A stretch of 64,000 nucleotides of DNA from Alphaproteobacteria bacterium (GCA_030424845.1 JAUHWC010000001.1:124001-188000); one strand, 5' to 3'. Counted from the first letter of the stretch, positions 17,582 through 30,638 are shown. Notes: generated from the letters alone by a model not told the origin. Translations and numbers: made by a program.

Positions 17582-18874
17582 GTGAGTCAAACAGACGTCC
17601 CGACACCCAGATCACCCTTCCAGGTCGGCAATTTCCGTGCCTACTGGATTGCCCGCCTGTGCATGACGCTGGCGCAATACGCCATGCTGCTGATCATCGG
17701 CTGGCAGACCTACAACATCGCCCGTGACGGCGGGATGAGTGTTGGCGAGGCATCCGGCCAGCTGGCGCTGATCGGCTTGCTGCAATTTGCCCCGCTCTTC
17801 GTGCTCACGCCCTTCTCCGGGCTGGCGGCTGACCGTCTCAACCGCCGCAACGTGGCGCGCATGACAGTTGCCCTGCAACTCGTCTGCGCTTCGGTCCTCG
17901 CGTGGGCGACCTATAGCGATGCGATCAGCTTGCCTGTGCTGTTCACCATAGCCGTTGCGCTTGGCATTGCGCGGGCCTTCTCCGGTCCCGCGCTCGGGGC
18001 CTTGGCGCCCAACCTGGTGCCCGCCGCAATCCTGCCAAATGCCATCGCTCTCTCCTCCATCGCCTGGCAGGCAGGGATGATTGTCGGCCCTGCCATCGGT
18101 GGCCGGACCTATGAAATTGCCCCCTACCTTCCCTATGCCGTTGCAGCGGGCCTGTTCTTCGTTTCGATCGTGGCCCTCGGCTTCATCGGCAAGGTCCCGC
18201 GCTCCCCGATCAATGGCGCACAGGATCCGCTGGGGCAGATCAGGGAAGGGCTTGCCTACGTGGTCCGTAACAAGATGGTGCTGGGGTCCATCACGCTGGA
18301 CCTGTTCGCCGTGTTCCTCGCCGGCGCGACAGCCCTGTTCCCCGTCTATGCCCGCGACATCCTGCAGGTGGGCGCATCGGGCCTGAGCCAGTTGGCGATG
18401 GCCCCTGCCATCGGCGCGGCGATCACTGCACTGTGGTTCTCCTTCAACCCGCTGAAGAACAATGTCGGGCCCAAGATGCTGTGGGCGGTTGCCGTCTTCG
18501 GGGCCGCAACAATCGTGTTCGGCTTATCGACCTCGATGCCGCTCAGCCTCGCCATGCTGTTCATCGTCGGCTGCGCGGACATGTTCAGCGTCTATATCCG
18601 CCAGTCGCTGATCCAGTTGCACACCCCGGATGACAAGCGCGGCCGGGTATCCTCGGTCAGCCAGATGACGATTTCCGCCAGCAATGAGTTCGGCGATTTC
18701 TTCTCCGGCAGCCTGGCCTTCCTGTTCGGCCCGGTGATCGCCGTGGTCGCCGGCGGCATCGGCGCAGTCATCACCGTGGCGGCATGGGCAAGGATTTTTC
18801 CGGTCCTGCGCACAACGAAGACCTTCGATCCGCCCGATCATCTGCTAGAAGAAGAACAGACCAAAGAGAGTTGA
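17582..18874 (+). CDS. MFS transporter, EntS/MFS_3 type exporter
   Basis: 430 aa, about twelve hydrophobic segments. The loop between segments 2 and 3 carries [15 protein letters not shown], the MFS motif A. Later signatures ([29 protein letters not shown]) match the MFS_3 group that contains the enterobactin exporter EntS. The substrate is unknown. GTG 17582 is the likely start. cysK begins 11 bases downstream, so the two are probably co-transcribed. Confidence 0.85.
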   Translation: MSQTDVPTPRSPFQVGNFRAYWIARLCMTLAQYAMLLIIGWQTYNIARDGGMSVGEASGQLALIGLLQFAPLFVLTPFSGLAADRLNRRNVARMTVALQLVCASVLAWATYSDAISLPVLFTIAVALGIARAFSGPALGALAPNLVPAAILPNAIALSSIAWQAGMIVGPAIGGRTYEIAPYLPYAVAAGLFFVSIVALGFIGKVPRSPINGAQDPLGQIREGLAYVVRNKMVLGSITLDLFAVFLAGATALFPVYARDILQVGASGLSQLAMAPAIGAAITALWFSFNPLKNNVGPKMLWAVAVFGAATIVFGLSTSMPLSLAMLFIVGCADMFSVYIRQSLIQLHTPDDKRGRVSSVSQMTISASNEFGDFFSGSLAFLFGPVIAVVAGGIGAVITVAAWARIFPVLRTTKTFDPPDHLLEEEQTKES

Positions 18875-18885
18875 GGGAGCCTGAC

Positions 18886-19806
18886 ATGAAGTTCGACAAT
18901 GTCCTCCAGTCCATCGGCAACACGCCGCATATCCGCCTTGCCAAGATGTTTCCCGATCACGAAGTCTGGGTGAAGAGCGAGCGCGGCAACCCTGGCGGAT
19001 CGATCAAGGATCGTATCGCCCTGGCGATGGTGGAGGATGCCGAACGCTCGGGCGCGCTGAAGCCGGGCGGCACGATTGTTGAACCGACCAGCGGCAACAC
19101 CGGCATCGGCCTTGCCATGGTCGCGGCAGTCAAGGGCTACAAGCTCGTCCTCGTCATGCCGGAAAGCATGAGCCTGGAACGTCGCCGGCTGATGCTGGCC
19201 TATGGTGCGAGTTTCGACCTGACGCCGAAGGAACTGGGCATGAAGGGCGCCCTCGCCCGGGCGGAAGAACTGGTCAATTCGATCGACAATGCCTGGATGC
19301 CGCAGCAGTTCGAGAACCCGGCCAATGTTGCGGTGCATGCGCGCATCACGGCGCAGGAAATCCTTGCCGATTTCAAGGATTCCCCGCCTGCCCTGCTGAT
19401 CACCGGTGTCGGTACGGGCGGCCACCTCACCGGCTGCGCCGAGGAGCTGAAGAAGGCATGGCCCGGCCTGAAGGCTTATGCCGTGGAGCCCTCGCTCTCG
19501 CCGGTGATCTCCGGCGGCCAGCCCGGCCCCCATCCGATTCAGGGCATCGGTGCGGGTTTCATTCCGGAAAACCTCCACACGCAGTCCATCGACGGGGCAA
19601 TCCAGGTCGATCCCGAACATGCCAAGGAAATGGCGCGCCGATCTGCCGCTGAAGAAGGCCTGCTGGTTGGCATCAGCTCCGGTGCAACGCTGGCCGCGAT
19701 TGCCACCAAGGTGCAGGAACTCGATGCCGGGACGCGGGTACTCGGCTTCAACTACGATACGGGCGAGCGTTACCTCTCCGTGCCGGATTTCCTGCCCACC
19801 GAATAG
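18886..19806 (+). CDS. cysK: Cysteine synthase A (O-acetylserine sulfhydrylase)
   Basis: PLP enzyme making cysteine from O-acetylserine and sulfide. 306 aa from ATG 18886 (GAGGGAG upstream). PLP lysine is Lys41 in NPGGSIKDR; the substrate loop [11 protein letters not shown] and the PLP phosphate-binding GTGGHLTG are intact. The C-terminal [10 protein letters not shown] and GERYLS segments match CysK. Follows the MFS gene, precedes the dienelactone hydrolase by 11 bases. Confidence 0.95.
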   Translation: MKFDNVLQSIGNTPHIRLAKMFPDHEVWVKSERGNPGGSIKDRIALAMVEDAERSGALKPGGTIVEPTSGNTGIGLAMVAAVKGYKLVLVMPESMSLERRRLMLAYGASFDLTPKELGMKGALARAEELVNSIDNAWMPQQFENPANVAVHARITAQEILADFKDSPPALLITGVGTGGHLTGCAEELKKAWPGLKAYAVEPSLSPVISGGQPGPHPIQGIGAGFIPENLHTQSIDGAIQVDPEHAKEMARRSAAEEGLLVGISSGATLAAIATKVQELDAGTRVLGFNYDTGERYLSVPDFLPTE

Positions 19807-19817
19807 GACGCTTCGAG

Positions 19818-20525
19818 ATGCCAGACTTCGAGAAGATCGCCTATGCCGATGGCGAGGTCGCACTGACAGGGCTGCTTGCTCGCCCGGCGGGTCCAGCGAA
19901 GGCTGCCGTGCTCGTGTATCCAACGATCATGAATCCCACCGCTTCGGTGCTCGACAAGGCCCAGGATCTGGCGGCCAAGGGCTACCTGGCAATGGTGGCG
20001 GATTTTTATGGCAAGGTGCCTGCAAGTTTCGACCAGTCCCGCGAATTCGCGATGGAAATCCGGGCGACCCCGGAGCAATACCGCCAGCGCCTGCGGGCTT
20101 CGGTCAAGGCCCTGGCGACGATCGAAGGCGCGCAGGGCCTGCCCTTGGGGGCAATCGGTTTCTGCATGGGCGGGCAGGCCGTGCTCGAACTCGCCCGCGA
20201 AGGCGCGCCCTTGTTCGCGGTCGTTAGCTTCCACGGCCTGCTCAACACCGACATGCCGGCAGAGCCGGGTGCCGTCAGCAGCCGCATCCTCATCTGCCAC
20301 GGGGATGCAGACCCGATGGTGCCGCGCGAACAGGTGCTGAAGTTCTGGGAGGAGATGGACCGCGCCGGGGCTGACTGGCACTTCCACTCCTATGCCGGCG
20401 TAAAGCACGGTTTCACCAACCCTGCTCCCAACGACAACCCCGCCACCGATTACGATGCGAACGCCGACCGGCAGAGCTGGGCAGCCATGTGTTCGCTGTT
20501 CGACGAGGTCCTTGGCGCGGACTAG
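19818..20525 (+). CDS. Dienelactone hydrolase family protein
   Basis: 235 aa alpha/beta hydrolase. The nucleophile motif is G-F-C-M-G-G (cysteine, as in dienelactone hydrolase); the acid is in ILICHGDADPMVP and the histidine in GVKHGFTNP. Acts on ester or lactone substrates; the true substrate is unknown and no aromatic-degradation genes adjoin. The stop codon overlaps that of the convergent acyl-CoA dehydrogenase. Confidence 0.88.
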   Translation: MPDFEKIAYADGEVALTGLLARPAGPAKAAVLVYPTIMNPTASVLDKAQDLAAKGYLAMVADFYGKVPASFDQSREFAMEIRATPEQYRQRLRASVKALATIEGAQGLPLGAIGFCMGGQAVLELAREGAPLFAVVSFHGLLNTDMPAEPGAVSSRILICHGDADPMVPREQVLKFWEEMDRAGADWHFHSYAGVKHGFTNPAPNDNPATDYDANADRQSWAAMCSLFDEVLGAD

Positions 20526-22306
20526 CTCCGCAGGAACTGCTCCGCATCCAGTGCCATCATCGCGCCTGCTCCGGCTTTCACGCGGTGGCGCAGCGTGGTG
20601 CACAAGGGCAATTGCTGTTCGGCATAGAAACGGGCCGTGGCCAGCTTGGCTTGCAGGAAGCGCGCATCGCCCTCCCCGGCTTCGAGGTTGTCCTGCGCCA
20701 GTACCGCAAGGCGCAACCACATCCAGCCCACCGCAAGCGTTCCGACGAGCTGCATGTAGGCATAGGCGCCTCCCGCCATGTCGTCGGGATTGCCGGCTGC
20801 GTTCTCCAGCAAGGCCTTGGTCGCCGCTTCACCATGGTGCACCGCCTTGCCCAGCGGGTCGGCAATGAAGGACAACCCATCGCCGGCCGCATCACACTCT
20901 CTCGAAATCATGCCGAAGAAAGCCGCCGCCACCGCGCCGCCATTCTTCACCGTCTTGCGGCCGGCAAGGTCCAGCGCCTGCACGCCATTGGCACCTTCGT
21001 AGATCATGGCGATGCGGGCATCGCGCACGATCTGTTCCATGCCCCATTCGGTGACATAGCCGTGCCCGCCGAAAACCTGCTGCATGTTCACCGCGGTCTC
21101 GAAACCGCGATCACTGCCGAAGGCCTTGATCACCGGGGTGAGGAAGGACACGATGGCATCGGCCTTCTTGCGTTCGCCGGCATCTTGCGCGTCGTGCGCA
21201 ATGTCGATCTGCATCGCCGTCCACATCACCAGTGCGCGGAAACCCTCGGCAAAGGCTCTGGCATCCATCAGCAGGCGGCGGATATCGGGATGGACGATCA
21301 GGGGATCTGCCGCAGCCGAAGGATCGGGGCGTTCGCCCATGCCGCGCCCCTGCTTGCGTTCCAGCGCATAGGCGGCGGCCTTCTGGTAGGAATGTTCGGC
21401 ATGGGCCAGGCCCTGCACACCCACGCCAAGGCGCGCGGCATTCATCATGATGAACATGGCGGCAAGCCCGGCGTTTTCCTCGCCCAGCAGCCAGCCTTTC
21501 GCCTCATCAAGGTTGAGCACGCAGGTGGCGCTGCCGTGAAGGCCCATCTTGTGCTCGATCGAACCGACCGAAACGCCATTCTTCTCGCCCGTTTCGGGAA
21601 GGATCTTGGGCACGAGGAACAGCGAGATTCCGCGCGATCCCGCCGGTGCATCGGGCACGCGGGCCAGCACCAGGTGGACGATGTTCTCGGTCAGGTCATG
21701 GTCGCCACCGGAAATGAAGATCTTCTCTCCGCTGATGGAATAGGATCCGTCATCCTGCTTCCTGGCGCTGGTCTTCATCAGCCCGAGATCGGTGCCGGCA
21801 TGGCCCTCTGTCAGTGCCATTGTGGCAAGCCACTCCCCGGAAACCATCTTCGGCAGGTAGGCGTCCTTCAACTCCTGCGTGGCCGAGGACAACACCGTCG
21901 CCACCGCGCCTGACATGATGCCGGGATACATCATGAAGCCCGGACAGGAGGAGTTGAGGTATTCTTCCAGCACGGTGTGCAGAACATGCGGCATGCCCTG
22001 CCCGCCATATTCCTCGGGCTGGGAAAGCGTGCCCCAACCGGCTTCCACCCAAGCGGCATAGGCTTCCTTGAAACCCTCCGGCGTGGTCACACTGCCATCC
22101 TCGTGCCTGATGCAGCCCTGCTGGTCAGCCACGGGATTGAGCGGCGCGACGACCTGCGCACAGAACTTGCCTGCTTCATGCGCAATCGCCTCGATCAGGT
22201 CTTCATCGACCATCTGGTAATTGGCCGGTTCGCTGCGCTCATGGACGCGCAGGAAATCCTTCAACAGGAAGGCGATCTCGCGGGCGGGCGGGGAATAAGT
22301 GGTCAT
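20522..22306 (-). CDS. Acyl-CoA dehydrogenase, long form with C-terminal extension
   Basis: 594 aa, longer than the common 380-aa enzymes, placing it with the FadE/DmdC-like group carrying an extra C-terminal domain. FAD and substrate signatures: ALTEGHAGTDLG, ISGEKIFISGGDHDL, HKMGLHGSATCVLNLDEA; the region around MIYEGANGVQALDLAGRK holds the catalytic glutamate. Similar proteins are named 3-methylmercaptopropionyl-CoA dehydrogenase by homology, but the acyl chain cannot be predicted. The hisI stop lies 10 bases upstream on the same strand. Confidence 0.9.
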   Translation of the reverse strand: MTTYSPPAREIAFLLKDFLRVHERSEPANYQMVDEDLIEAIAHEAGKFCAQVVAPLNPVADQQGCIRHEDGSVTTPEGFKEAYAAWVEAGWGTLSQPEEYGGQGMPHVLHTVLEEYLNSSCPGFMMYPGIMSGAVATVLSSATQELKDAYLPKMVSGEWLATMALTEGHAGTDLGLMKTSARKQDDGSYSISGEKIFISGGDHDLTENIVHLVLARVPDAPAGSRGISLFLVPKILPETGEKNGVSVGSIEHKMGLHGSATCVLNLDEAKGWLLGEENAGLAAMFIMMNAARLGVGVQGLAHAEHSYQKAAAYALERKQGRGMGERPDPSAAADPLIVHPDIRRLLMDARAFAEGFRALVMWTAMQIDIAHDAQDAGERKKADAIVSFLTPVIKAFGSDRGFETAVNMQQVFGGHGYVTEWGMEQIVRDARIAMIYEGANGVQALDLAGRKTVKNGGAVAAAFFGMISRECDAAGDGLSFIADPLGKAVHHGEAATKALLENAAGNPDDMAGGAYAYMQLVGTLAVGWMWLRLAVLAQDNLEAGEGDARFLQAKLATARFYAEQQLPLCTTLRHRVKAGAGAMMALDAEQFLRS

Positions 22307-22316
22307 GGTGTTCGCT

Positions 22317-22685
22317 CTAGTTTGTAACTGTCAGCCCGTCAGCACCCAGCTGGCGGTAGAAGCAGCTGCGCTGCCCGGTGTGGCAGGCGGGGCCTGCGGG
22401 AAGGACCTTGAGTACCAGTGCATCCTGGTCGCAATCGACGAGGATCTGCTGCACCGCCAGCGTATTGCCGCTGCTTTCCCCCTTCATCCACTGCTTCCCG
22501 CGGCTTCGCGAGTAGAAATGGGCAAGGCCTGTATCGCGGGTCTGCTCGACGGCCTCGGCGTTCATGAAGGCGAACATCAGCACTTCGCCTGTTTCCGCAT
22601 GCTGCACGATGGCACCCAACAGCCCGCTTGAATCGAATTTCGGCATGAAGGCGGTGCCGGTCTCGCGCTCCTCGCTGTCACTCAT
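22317..22685 (-). CDS. hisI: Phosphoribosyl-AMP cyclohydrolase
   Basis: Third step of histidine biosynthesis: opens the adenine ring of PR-AMP. 122 aa from ATG 22685, the usual size for the stand-alone cyclohydrolase. Metal/zinc signature: [12 protein letters not shown] and [13 protein letters not shown]; also [12 protein letters not shown] and [15 protein letters not shown]. The frame stays open upstream but without family similarity. It is separated from other his genes and adjoins an acyl-CoA dehydrogenase. Confidence 0.95.
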   Translation of the reverse strand: MSDSEERETGTAFMPKFDSSGLLGAIVQHAETGEVLMFAFMNAEAVEQTRDTGLAHFYSRSRGKQWMKGESSGNTLAVQQILVDCDQDALVLKVLPAGPACHTGQRSCFYRQLGADGLTVTN

Positions 22686-22829
22686 CGTTGCCTGCCCCTT
22701 GTTCGCGTCTGTCGTGGCACAGCCCATAACGCCTTGTTGCAGGATTCCCACAGAGAATGTGCAAAATCGGGGCATCGGCATCGTGGGTGTTTGTAAAAGC
22801 ACCTTTCAATGGAATGAATATGCGCGCGG

Positions 22830-23000
22830 CTTGACGGGCCGCCTGTCATTTGAGGCTTCGGCCAAGGAATGGGAGGGACTGGCACTGCGAAAAGCAGGCC
22901 GTTCATGAGGGTTTGGAGCGTGCTTCCAAGAGGGGGGTGAAGCGCTGCTCCAGCGATATCGTCACGCGAACGCCCGGGGTCGGGACACCCCGGGCGTTTT
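22830..23000 (+). ncRNA. Candidate small RNA ending in an intrinsic terminator (unidentified)
   Basis: Between hisI (minus, starts 22685) and comF (minus, ends 23042) is a 356-base gap with no credible gene. On the plus strand it shows a hairpin CTGC-GAAAA-GCAG (22885-22897), a 12-pair stem 22915-22926 with 22939-22951 (one bulge, one G-U), an alternative TTGGA/TCCAA pairing across the same place, and then a strong terminator (22971-23000). A TTGACG at about 22832 could be a -35 element. No plus-strand coding gene precedes the terminator. I checked from memory for SRP RNA, 6S and tmRNA signatures and found none. The 5' end is a guess. Confidence 0.4.
22971..23000 (+). terminator. Rho-independent terminator
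   Basis: Ten-pair stem CGCCCGGGGT (22971-22980) with ACCCCGGGCG (22987-22996), a six-base loop and TTTT at 22997-23000. The T run is on the plus strand, so it ends a plus-strand transcript; on the minus strand the stem is followed by only TT. Confidence 0.75.
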
Positions 23001-23041
23001 AGCATCCGCAATCCTTCAGCAGGCTTATTCCTTGCCGGTGA

Positions 23042-23773
23042 TCAGAGCGCCTCGTCCAGCACCCGGGCGAAGCAGGCAATGCGCGTGCGTGCCGCACCGG
23101 CCTTTCGCAGCGCCTTGAGGCAAGCGTCAGTCGTCGCACCGCTGGTCATCACGTCATCCACCAGCAACACATTCGCACCCTCAAGCGGCCCAAGGCGCTT
23201 CGGGTTGGCAATGATAGCCCCGGACAGGACCTTTGCCCGCTCCTTTCGTCCCAGGCCGCCCAGTGACGGTGTGGCGCGAGTCCGTTTCAAACCATCGACG
23301 AGCAGGTCCAGCCCCCTTGCCCTGGCGATTTCCTGCGCCAGCAAGGCCGACTGGTTGAATCCGCGTTGCCACTGGCGGCGGAAATGCAGGGGAACAGGAA
23401 CAACCAGCCATTGCCCGTCGAGCTCCGGCAAGCGGGCAAGGATCATCCTTGCCAGCAAGCGGGAAAGCGCGATCCGGTTGCCATGCTTGAAGGCCAGCAC
23501 CAGCTTGCGCGACGCATCATTGTACAGCGTGGCCGCCGAGATGCCGGCATGGCCAGGCGGATCGGCGAGGCATACGGCACAGACGGAGCCGGCGGCAACC
23601 TCCTCGTTCCCGAATGGCCGTTGGCATTTGGCGCAGGCCGGTTCGCCCGGGATCACCAGCGCGTTCCAGCACGGCAGGCACAAGGCACTATGTTCGCCGA
23701 TGGCATCCCCGCAAGTCGGGCATCGCGGCGGGTAGACAAGGTCCACCAGCGGGGAAAGGGCCTGTTTCAACAC
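23042..23773 (-). CDS. comF: ComF family phosphoribosyltransferase-like protein
   Basis: 243 aa if started at GTG 23773, the most reasonable start just before VDLVYPPRCPTCG. N-terminal zinc-finger-like cysteines (CPTC, CLPC, CAKC, CAVC) are followed by a type I phosphoribosyltransferase domain with LVVPVPLHFRRQWQRGFNQSALLA and the PRPP loop VLLVDDVMTSGAT. ComF proteins take part in DNA uptake in naturally competent bacteria, but are also found in species not known to be competent. No good ribosome-binding site is visible, so the start is uncertain. Confidence 0.87.
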   Translation of the reverse strand: MLKQALSPLVDLVYPPRCPTCGDAIGEHSALCLPCWNALVIPGEPACAKCQRPFGNEEVAAGSVCAVCLADPPGHAGISAATLYNDASRKLVLAFKHGNRIALSRLLARMILARLPELDGQWLVVPVPLHFRRQWQRGFNQSALLAQEIARARGLDLLVDGLKRTRATPSLGGLGRKERAKVLSGAIIANPKRLGPLEGANVLLVDDVMTSGATTDACLKALRKAGAARTRIACFARVLDEAL

Positions 23774-23849
23774 GTTTTCATGCTGCCCCGGGCAATCATG
23801 GGTGGCAAGCCTTGTTGCATGACAGCGCGCATGAAGGCATGGCCGCGCG

Positions 23850-24587
23850 ATGGCACAGGCCCCGCCCCGTATCTTTTCCGACCAGCGACGCGCAGCTGTG
23901 TCCGCACGTTCGGCCCGCATGCAGCAGGCAAGCGATGCCGCGCGCTTCATCCTTGATGACATGGCGGAAGACATGCTGGAACGGCTCGCCTTCGTGCAGC
24001 ATCAGCCGCAGAAGCCGCTCCTGCTCGGGCATCGCCATCCCTTGCTTGCCACGCTTGATGGCGATCCGGCCCTGTCTGCAAGGATCGAGCTTGAGCAACC
24101 CTATCCGCAGGGCGGATTCGACTTCATCGGCTGCCTCGGCTTGCTCGACACCGTGAATGACCTGCCCGGCGCCTTGATCCACATGAACCGCGCACTTGCC
24201 AGTGGCGGCCTTGCCATCGCCGGTTTCACCGGGGCCGGCAGCCTGCCGGTGCTGCGCCGGATCATGCTGGCGGCTGACGGGGATCGCCCTGCCCCGCGCG
24301 TGCATCCGCATGTCGATATCCAGGCAGCATCGGACCTGTTGCAGCGCGCCGGATGGGCCGATCCGGTGGTTGACAGCCACACGCTCAAGGTTCGCTATTC
24401 CAGCTTGCAGAGAATGGTCGCGGACCTGCGCGAGCAAGGGTTGTCAAACGCGCTGGCGATGCGCACGCCCTATCTCGGCAAGGCCGGTTATACCCGCGCG
24501 CTGGATGCCTTTGCCGCGGAAGCCGATGCGGATGGGCGGGTGACCGAGATGTTCGAGATCATCACGGTCACCGGCCGCCGCCGCTGA
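23850..24587 (+). CDS. Methyltransferase-domain protein (NDUFAF5/BioC-like)
   Basis: 245 aa from ATG 23850. Begins with PPRIFSDQRRAAVSARSAR and FILDDMAEDMLERLAFVQ, the N-terminus seen in alphaproteobacterial homologues of NDUFAF5, then GGFDFIGCLGLLDTVNDLPGALIHMNRALASGG where a methyltransferase motif region sits. The glycine-rich SAM loop is degenerate (no clear DxGxGxG), which is common in this group. Mitochondrial NDUFAF5 hydroxylates an arginine in complex I; the bacterial role is unproven. Divergent from comF, as often in alphaproteobacteria. Confidence 0.75.
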   Translation: MAQAPPRIFSDQRRAAVSARSARMQQASDAARFILDDMAEDMLERLAFVQHQPQKPLLLGHRHPLLATLDGDPALSARIELEQPYPQGGFDFIGCLGLLDTVNDLPGALIHMNRALASGGLAIAGFTGAGSLPVLRRIMLAADGDRPAPRVHPHVDIQAASDLLQRAGWADPVVDSHTLKVRYSSLQRMVADLREQGLSNALAMRTPYLGKAGYTRALDAFAAEADADGRVTEMFEIITVTGRRR

Positions 24588-24590
24588 GGA

Positions 24591-27257
<2,667 letters not shown>

Positions 27258-27357
27258 TTGCCATCCCGTATTCTTGCCCGCCGCATAAGCCGGCAGGCAT
27301 GTCGATTCTGCTCCCTTGCAGGCTTCCCTAAGAGGCAAAGTGCCGCGAAGTCGAATG

Positions 27358-27399
27358 TTTCAGCCGAGAAAGTGGCAAACGACACAGTCTCGGCTGAAA
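27358..27399. repeat. 12-bp perfect inverted repeat between glyS and ppdK
   Basis: TTTCAGCCGAGA (27358-27369) and TCTCGGCTGAAA (27388-27399) are exact inverse complements with an 18-base spacer. A further TTCAGCC copy lies at the end of glyS (27405-27411). There is no T run on the minus strand after the stem, so it is not a classical terminator; it could be an RNA processing stem or an operator in the glyS-ppdK gap. Confidence 0.6.
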
Positions 27400-27405
27400 T
27401 CGAAT

Positions 27406-29610
27406 TCAGCCCTCGATCTTCGAGAAGTCAGCCACATTGTGCACCGCAGCACGGAAACGTGCAAGCAGGTCCAGGCGAGCGGCCCGCTTTGCCGGGTCCG
27501 CATCGTTGACGGTTACATCCTCGAAGAAGGCATCGATCGGCGCACGCAAGGACGCGAGCGCTGACATGGCTCCGGCGAAATCCTCGGCAGCGATGGCCTT
27601 GGCCGCCCGCGGTTCGGCATTGTCGAGCGCATCGATCAAGGCCTGCTCGGCAGGTTCGGGCGCGGGGTTGGCGGCGCCTGCATCCCACTCTTCCTTCTTG
27701 AGAATATTGGCCGCGCGCTTGTAGCCGGCGAGCAGGTTGGTGCCATCTTCGGTTTCGACGAAGGACTGGAGTGCGTGCACGCGAGCGAGCAGACGAACGA
27801 GGTCGTCCTCCCCGCCCAGCGCGAAGACCGCATCAATCAGGTCGTGGCGAACGCCCGCCTCGCGTTGTTGGACCTTTAGGCGGTCGGCGAAGAAGTCGAG
27901 TAAGTTATCAAGCGTCGGTCGGACTGTGTCATCGAACAACGGCCGCGCCTTTGCCAATGCTTGCTCAAGCGATTGATCGTAGAGTGCCTTTTGAACCTCT
28001 TCACTTAAATGGACACCAATTTCATCGAGAAGTTCGATGCGCTGCTGGTGGACGGTTCTATCCGAAGTGCCGATCAACCTGCCGAGTATGACAGCTAGGC
28101 TATGAGCTATCGCCTTTTCCAAAGGTAACCTTGTTTTCCTTTCAGTTACCTGCCTGATCACACTCAAAGCAGCCCTGCGAAGCGCATACGGATCTTTTGA
28201 ACCGGTCGGACGCTCATCGATAACAAAGAATGCTGCAAGCGTATCCAGCTTGTCCGCCAGCGACACCGCCACCGTCACCGGCGCAGTCGGCACATCGTCG
28301 CCCTGCCCCACCGGCTTGTAGTGATCGCGGATCGCATTAGCCACGGCATCGGGCAGACCCTCGGCGCGGGCGTAATATCCGCCCATCAGGCCTTGCAGTT
28401 CGGGGAACTCGCCCACCATTTCGGTGACGAGGTCTGCCTTGCACAGGCGCGCAGCCTGTTCGGCAAGGTCCGGATCGGCCTTGACGATCCCTTCCTCAGC
28501 CAGCCAGCGTGCCAGCTTGGCGACGCGCTCCACCTTGTCGGCCACGGTGCCCAGCTTCTCGTGGAAGGTGATCCGCTCCAGCTTCCTTGCATCGTCGGAG
28601 AGTTTCGTCTTGCGGTCCACGTCCCAGAAGAAGCGCGCGTCGGACAAGCGGGCAGCCAGCACCTTGCGGTTGCCGTCCACCACCACGGCGGGGTCATCCG
28701 CCTCGATATTCGCGGTGCAGATGAAGGCGTTGGCGAGCTTGCCGTCCGCCCCTTCGCACACGAAATACTTCTGGTTCACGCGTGCGGTGAGCTGGATCGT
28801 CTCCGGCGGCACGTCGAGGAAATCATCGTCGAACCTTCCCAGCAGCGGCACCGGCCATTCGGTGAGGCCCGCGTTCTCGATCACCAGGCCTTCGTCCTCG
28901 ACCAGCTTCAGGCCGGCATCGGCCGCAGCCCTTGCGGCTCCGCTGCGGATGGCATCCTGCCGTTCCTCGTGGTCGACGATGACATGGGCCGCCCGCAGCT
29001 TGGCGGCATAGTCATCCGCGCCTTCGATGATGATCGGCCCGGAGGAATGGAAGCGATGGCCCATCGTCTCGCGACCGGACGCGATGCCATCGACGTCGCA
29101 GGCCACGACTTCGCCATCGAACAGGGCGATGATGCCGGACAACGGACGCACCCAGCGCAGGGACTCGGTGCTGATCGAGGCAGCACCCCAGCGCTGGCTC
29201 TTGGGCCAGCTGAAGCTGCGGATGATCGCCGGCACGGCTTCGGAAAGCACATCGGCCACCGCGCGCCCGGGGATGTTCTTCACCGCGAAATAAGTCGCGC
29301 GGCCCTTCAGGTCGCGCACCTCAAGCTGGTCACGCGTCACGCCGTTCTTGCGGCAGAAGCCTTCCACGGCCTGCTGTGGCGCGCCTTCGGGCGGGCCCTT
29401 GGCTTCTTCGGAAACCGGATCGGTCGCTTCAGGCAGATCGCGGGCGATCAGCGCCAGGCGGCGCGGGGTGGAACAGACGGTGAGGTCACCCACGGCAACG
29501 CCTGCGGCCTCCATCTGCTGGCGGAACAGCTTTTCAAGCTCGGCACGGGCGCCGGCCTGCATGCGTGCGGGAATTTCCTCGCTGCGCAGTTCAAGCAGGA
29601 AGGTGCTCAT
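27406..29610 (-). CDS. glyS: Glycyl-tRNA synthetase beta subunit
   Basis: Beta subunit of the alpha2-beta2 glycyl-tRNA synthetase, carrying HD-like and anticodon-binding regions. 734 aa from ATG 29610 (overlaps the glyQ stop). Signatures: [14 protein letters not shown] at the start, [87 protein letters not shown]. Roughly residues 458-582 (bases 27865-28235) have clearly lower G+C and different codon use than the rest and contain an apparent extension of about 40 residues compared with the E. coli protein as I recall it, suggesting a recombined or fast-evolving segment. The frame is intact. Confidence 0.95.
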   Translation of the reverse strand: MSTFLLELRSEEIPARMQAGARAELEKLFRQQMEAAGVAVGDLTVCSTPRRLALIARDLPEATDPVSEEAKGPPEGAPQQAVEGFCRKNGVTRDQLEVRDLKGRATYFAVKNIPGRAVADVLSEAVPAIIRSFSWPKSQRWGAASISTESLRWVRPLSGIIALFDGEVVACDVDGIASGRETMGHRFHSSGPIIIEGADDYAAKLRAAHVIVDHEERQDAIRSGAARAAADAGLKLVEDEGLVIENAGLTEWPVPLLGRFDDDFLDVPPETIQLTARVNQKYFVCEGADGKLANAFICTANIEADDPAVVVDGNRKVLAARLSDARFFWDVDRKTKLSDDARKLERITFHEKLGTVADKVERVAKLARWLAEEGIVKADPDLAEQAARLCKADLVTEMVGEFPELQGLMGGYYARAEGLPDAVANAIRDHYKPVGQGDDVPTAPVTVAVSLADKLDTLAAFFVIDERPTGSKDPYALRRAALSVIRQVTERKTRLPLEKAIAHSLAVILGRLIGTSDRTVHQQRIELLDEIGVHLSEEVQKALYDQSLEQALAKARPLFDDTVRPTLDNLLDFFADRLKVQQREAGVRHDLIDAVFALGGEDDLVRLLARVHALQSFVETEDGTNLLAGYKRAANILKKEEWDAGAANPAPEPAEQALIDALDNAEPRAAKAIAAEDFAGAMSALASLRAPIDAFFEDVTVNDADPAKRAARLDLLARFRAAVHNVADFSKIEG

Positions 29611-30506
29611 GCGCTCCACTCCGGATATTTTTCGGCCCAGGCGGCCGCTTCCTTGTTCATGTATGCCTCGCAAGAACCACGGGCCAGGTCGCGCACGCGG
29701 GCCATGTAGCTGGCGCGTTCCTGCACGCTGATCACGCCGCGCGCCTGCAACAGGTTGAACAGGTGGCTTGCTTCCACCGCCTGCTCATAGGCAGCAATCG
29801 GCACTTCGGCTTCGAGCGAGCGGCGGCACTCGGCCTCCGCCTTGTTGAACAGGTCGAACAGGGCATCGGTATTGGCAACCTCGAAGTTCCACTTCGACAT
29901 CTGGCGCTCGTTCTCCAGGAACACGTCACCATAGGTCACGCCCTGTCCGTTGAAGTTCAGGTCGAACACGTTGTCCACGCCCTGGATATACATGGCGAGC
30001 CGTTCGAGGCCGTATGTCAGTTCGCCGGCCACGGGCTTGCAGTCAAAACCGCCCATCTGCTGGAAATAGGTGAACTGCGTGACTTCCATCCCGTCACACC
30101 AGACTTCCCAGCCAAGACCCCACGCGCCCAGCGTGGGGCTCTCCCAGTCATCCTCCACGAAGCGGATGTCGTGCTTGAGCGGATCGATGCCGATCACTTC
30201 CAGGCTCTTGAGGTAAAGCTCCTGGATGTCCGGCGGGCTGGGCTTCAGGATCACCTGATACTGGTAATAGTGCTGCAGACGATTGGGGTTTTCGCCATAG
30301 CGGCCATCGGTCGGGCGGCGGCAGGGCTGCACGAAGGCGGCGTTCCACGGTTCGGGACCAAGCGCACGCAGCGTGGTGGCGGTGTGGAACGTACCCGCGC
30401 CCATGCGCATGTCATAGGGTTGCAGGATCAGGCAGCCATTCGCGCTCCAGAAATCATGGAGCGCAAGGATCATGTCCTGGAAGCTGTTCTTTGGGTCTCT
30501 GGTCAT
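29607..30506 (-). CDS. glyQ: Glycyl-tRNA synthetase alpha subunit
   Basis: Catalytic class II subunit that activates glycine. 299 aa from ATG 30506. Characteristic blocks: [92 protein letters not shown] and [15 protein letters not shown]. Its stop overlaps the glyS start (ATGA). An in-frame extension to 30581 exists, but typical homologues begin close to the chosen ATG. Confidence 0.97.
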   Translation of the reverse strand: MTRDPKNSFQDMILALHDFWSANGCLILQPYDMRMGAGTFHTATTLRALGPEPWNAAFVQPCRRPTDGRYGENPNRLQHYYQYQVILKPSPPDIQELYLKSLEVIGIDPLKHDIRFVEDDWESPTLGAWGLGWEVWCDGMEVTQFTYFQQMGGFDCKPVAGELTYGLERLAMYIQGVDNVFDLNFNGQGVTYGDVFLENERQMSKWNFEVANTDALFDLFNKAEAECRRSLEAEVPIAAYEQAVEASHLFNLLQARGVISVQERASYMARVRDLARGSCEAYMNKEAAAWAEKYPEWSA

Positions 30507-30638
30507 TGTCGCCCTGTCGGAAAATTTGGCCGCGCAATGGCGCATGGCACAGGCATGGTCAATGGGATGGTGGAGGCGCAAACTTGACAGGGCGCGCCGA
30601 TCAGGGCCTCTTGGCTTCCACCGCCTTTGGAAATCCGG

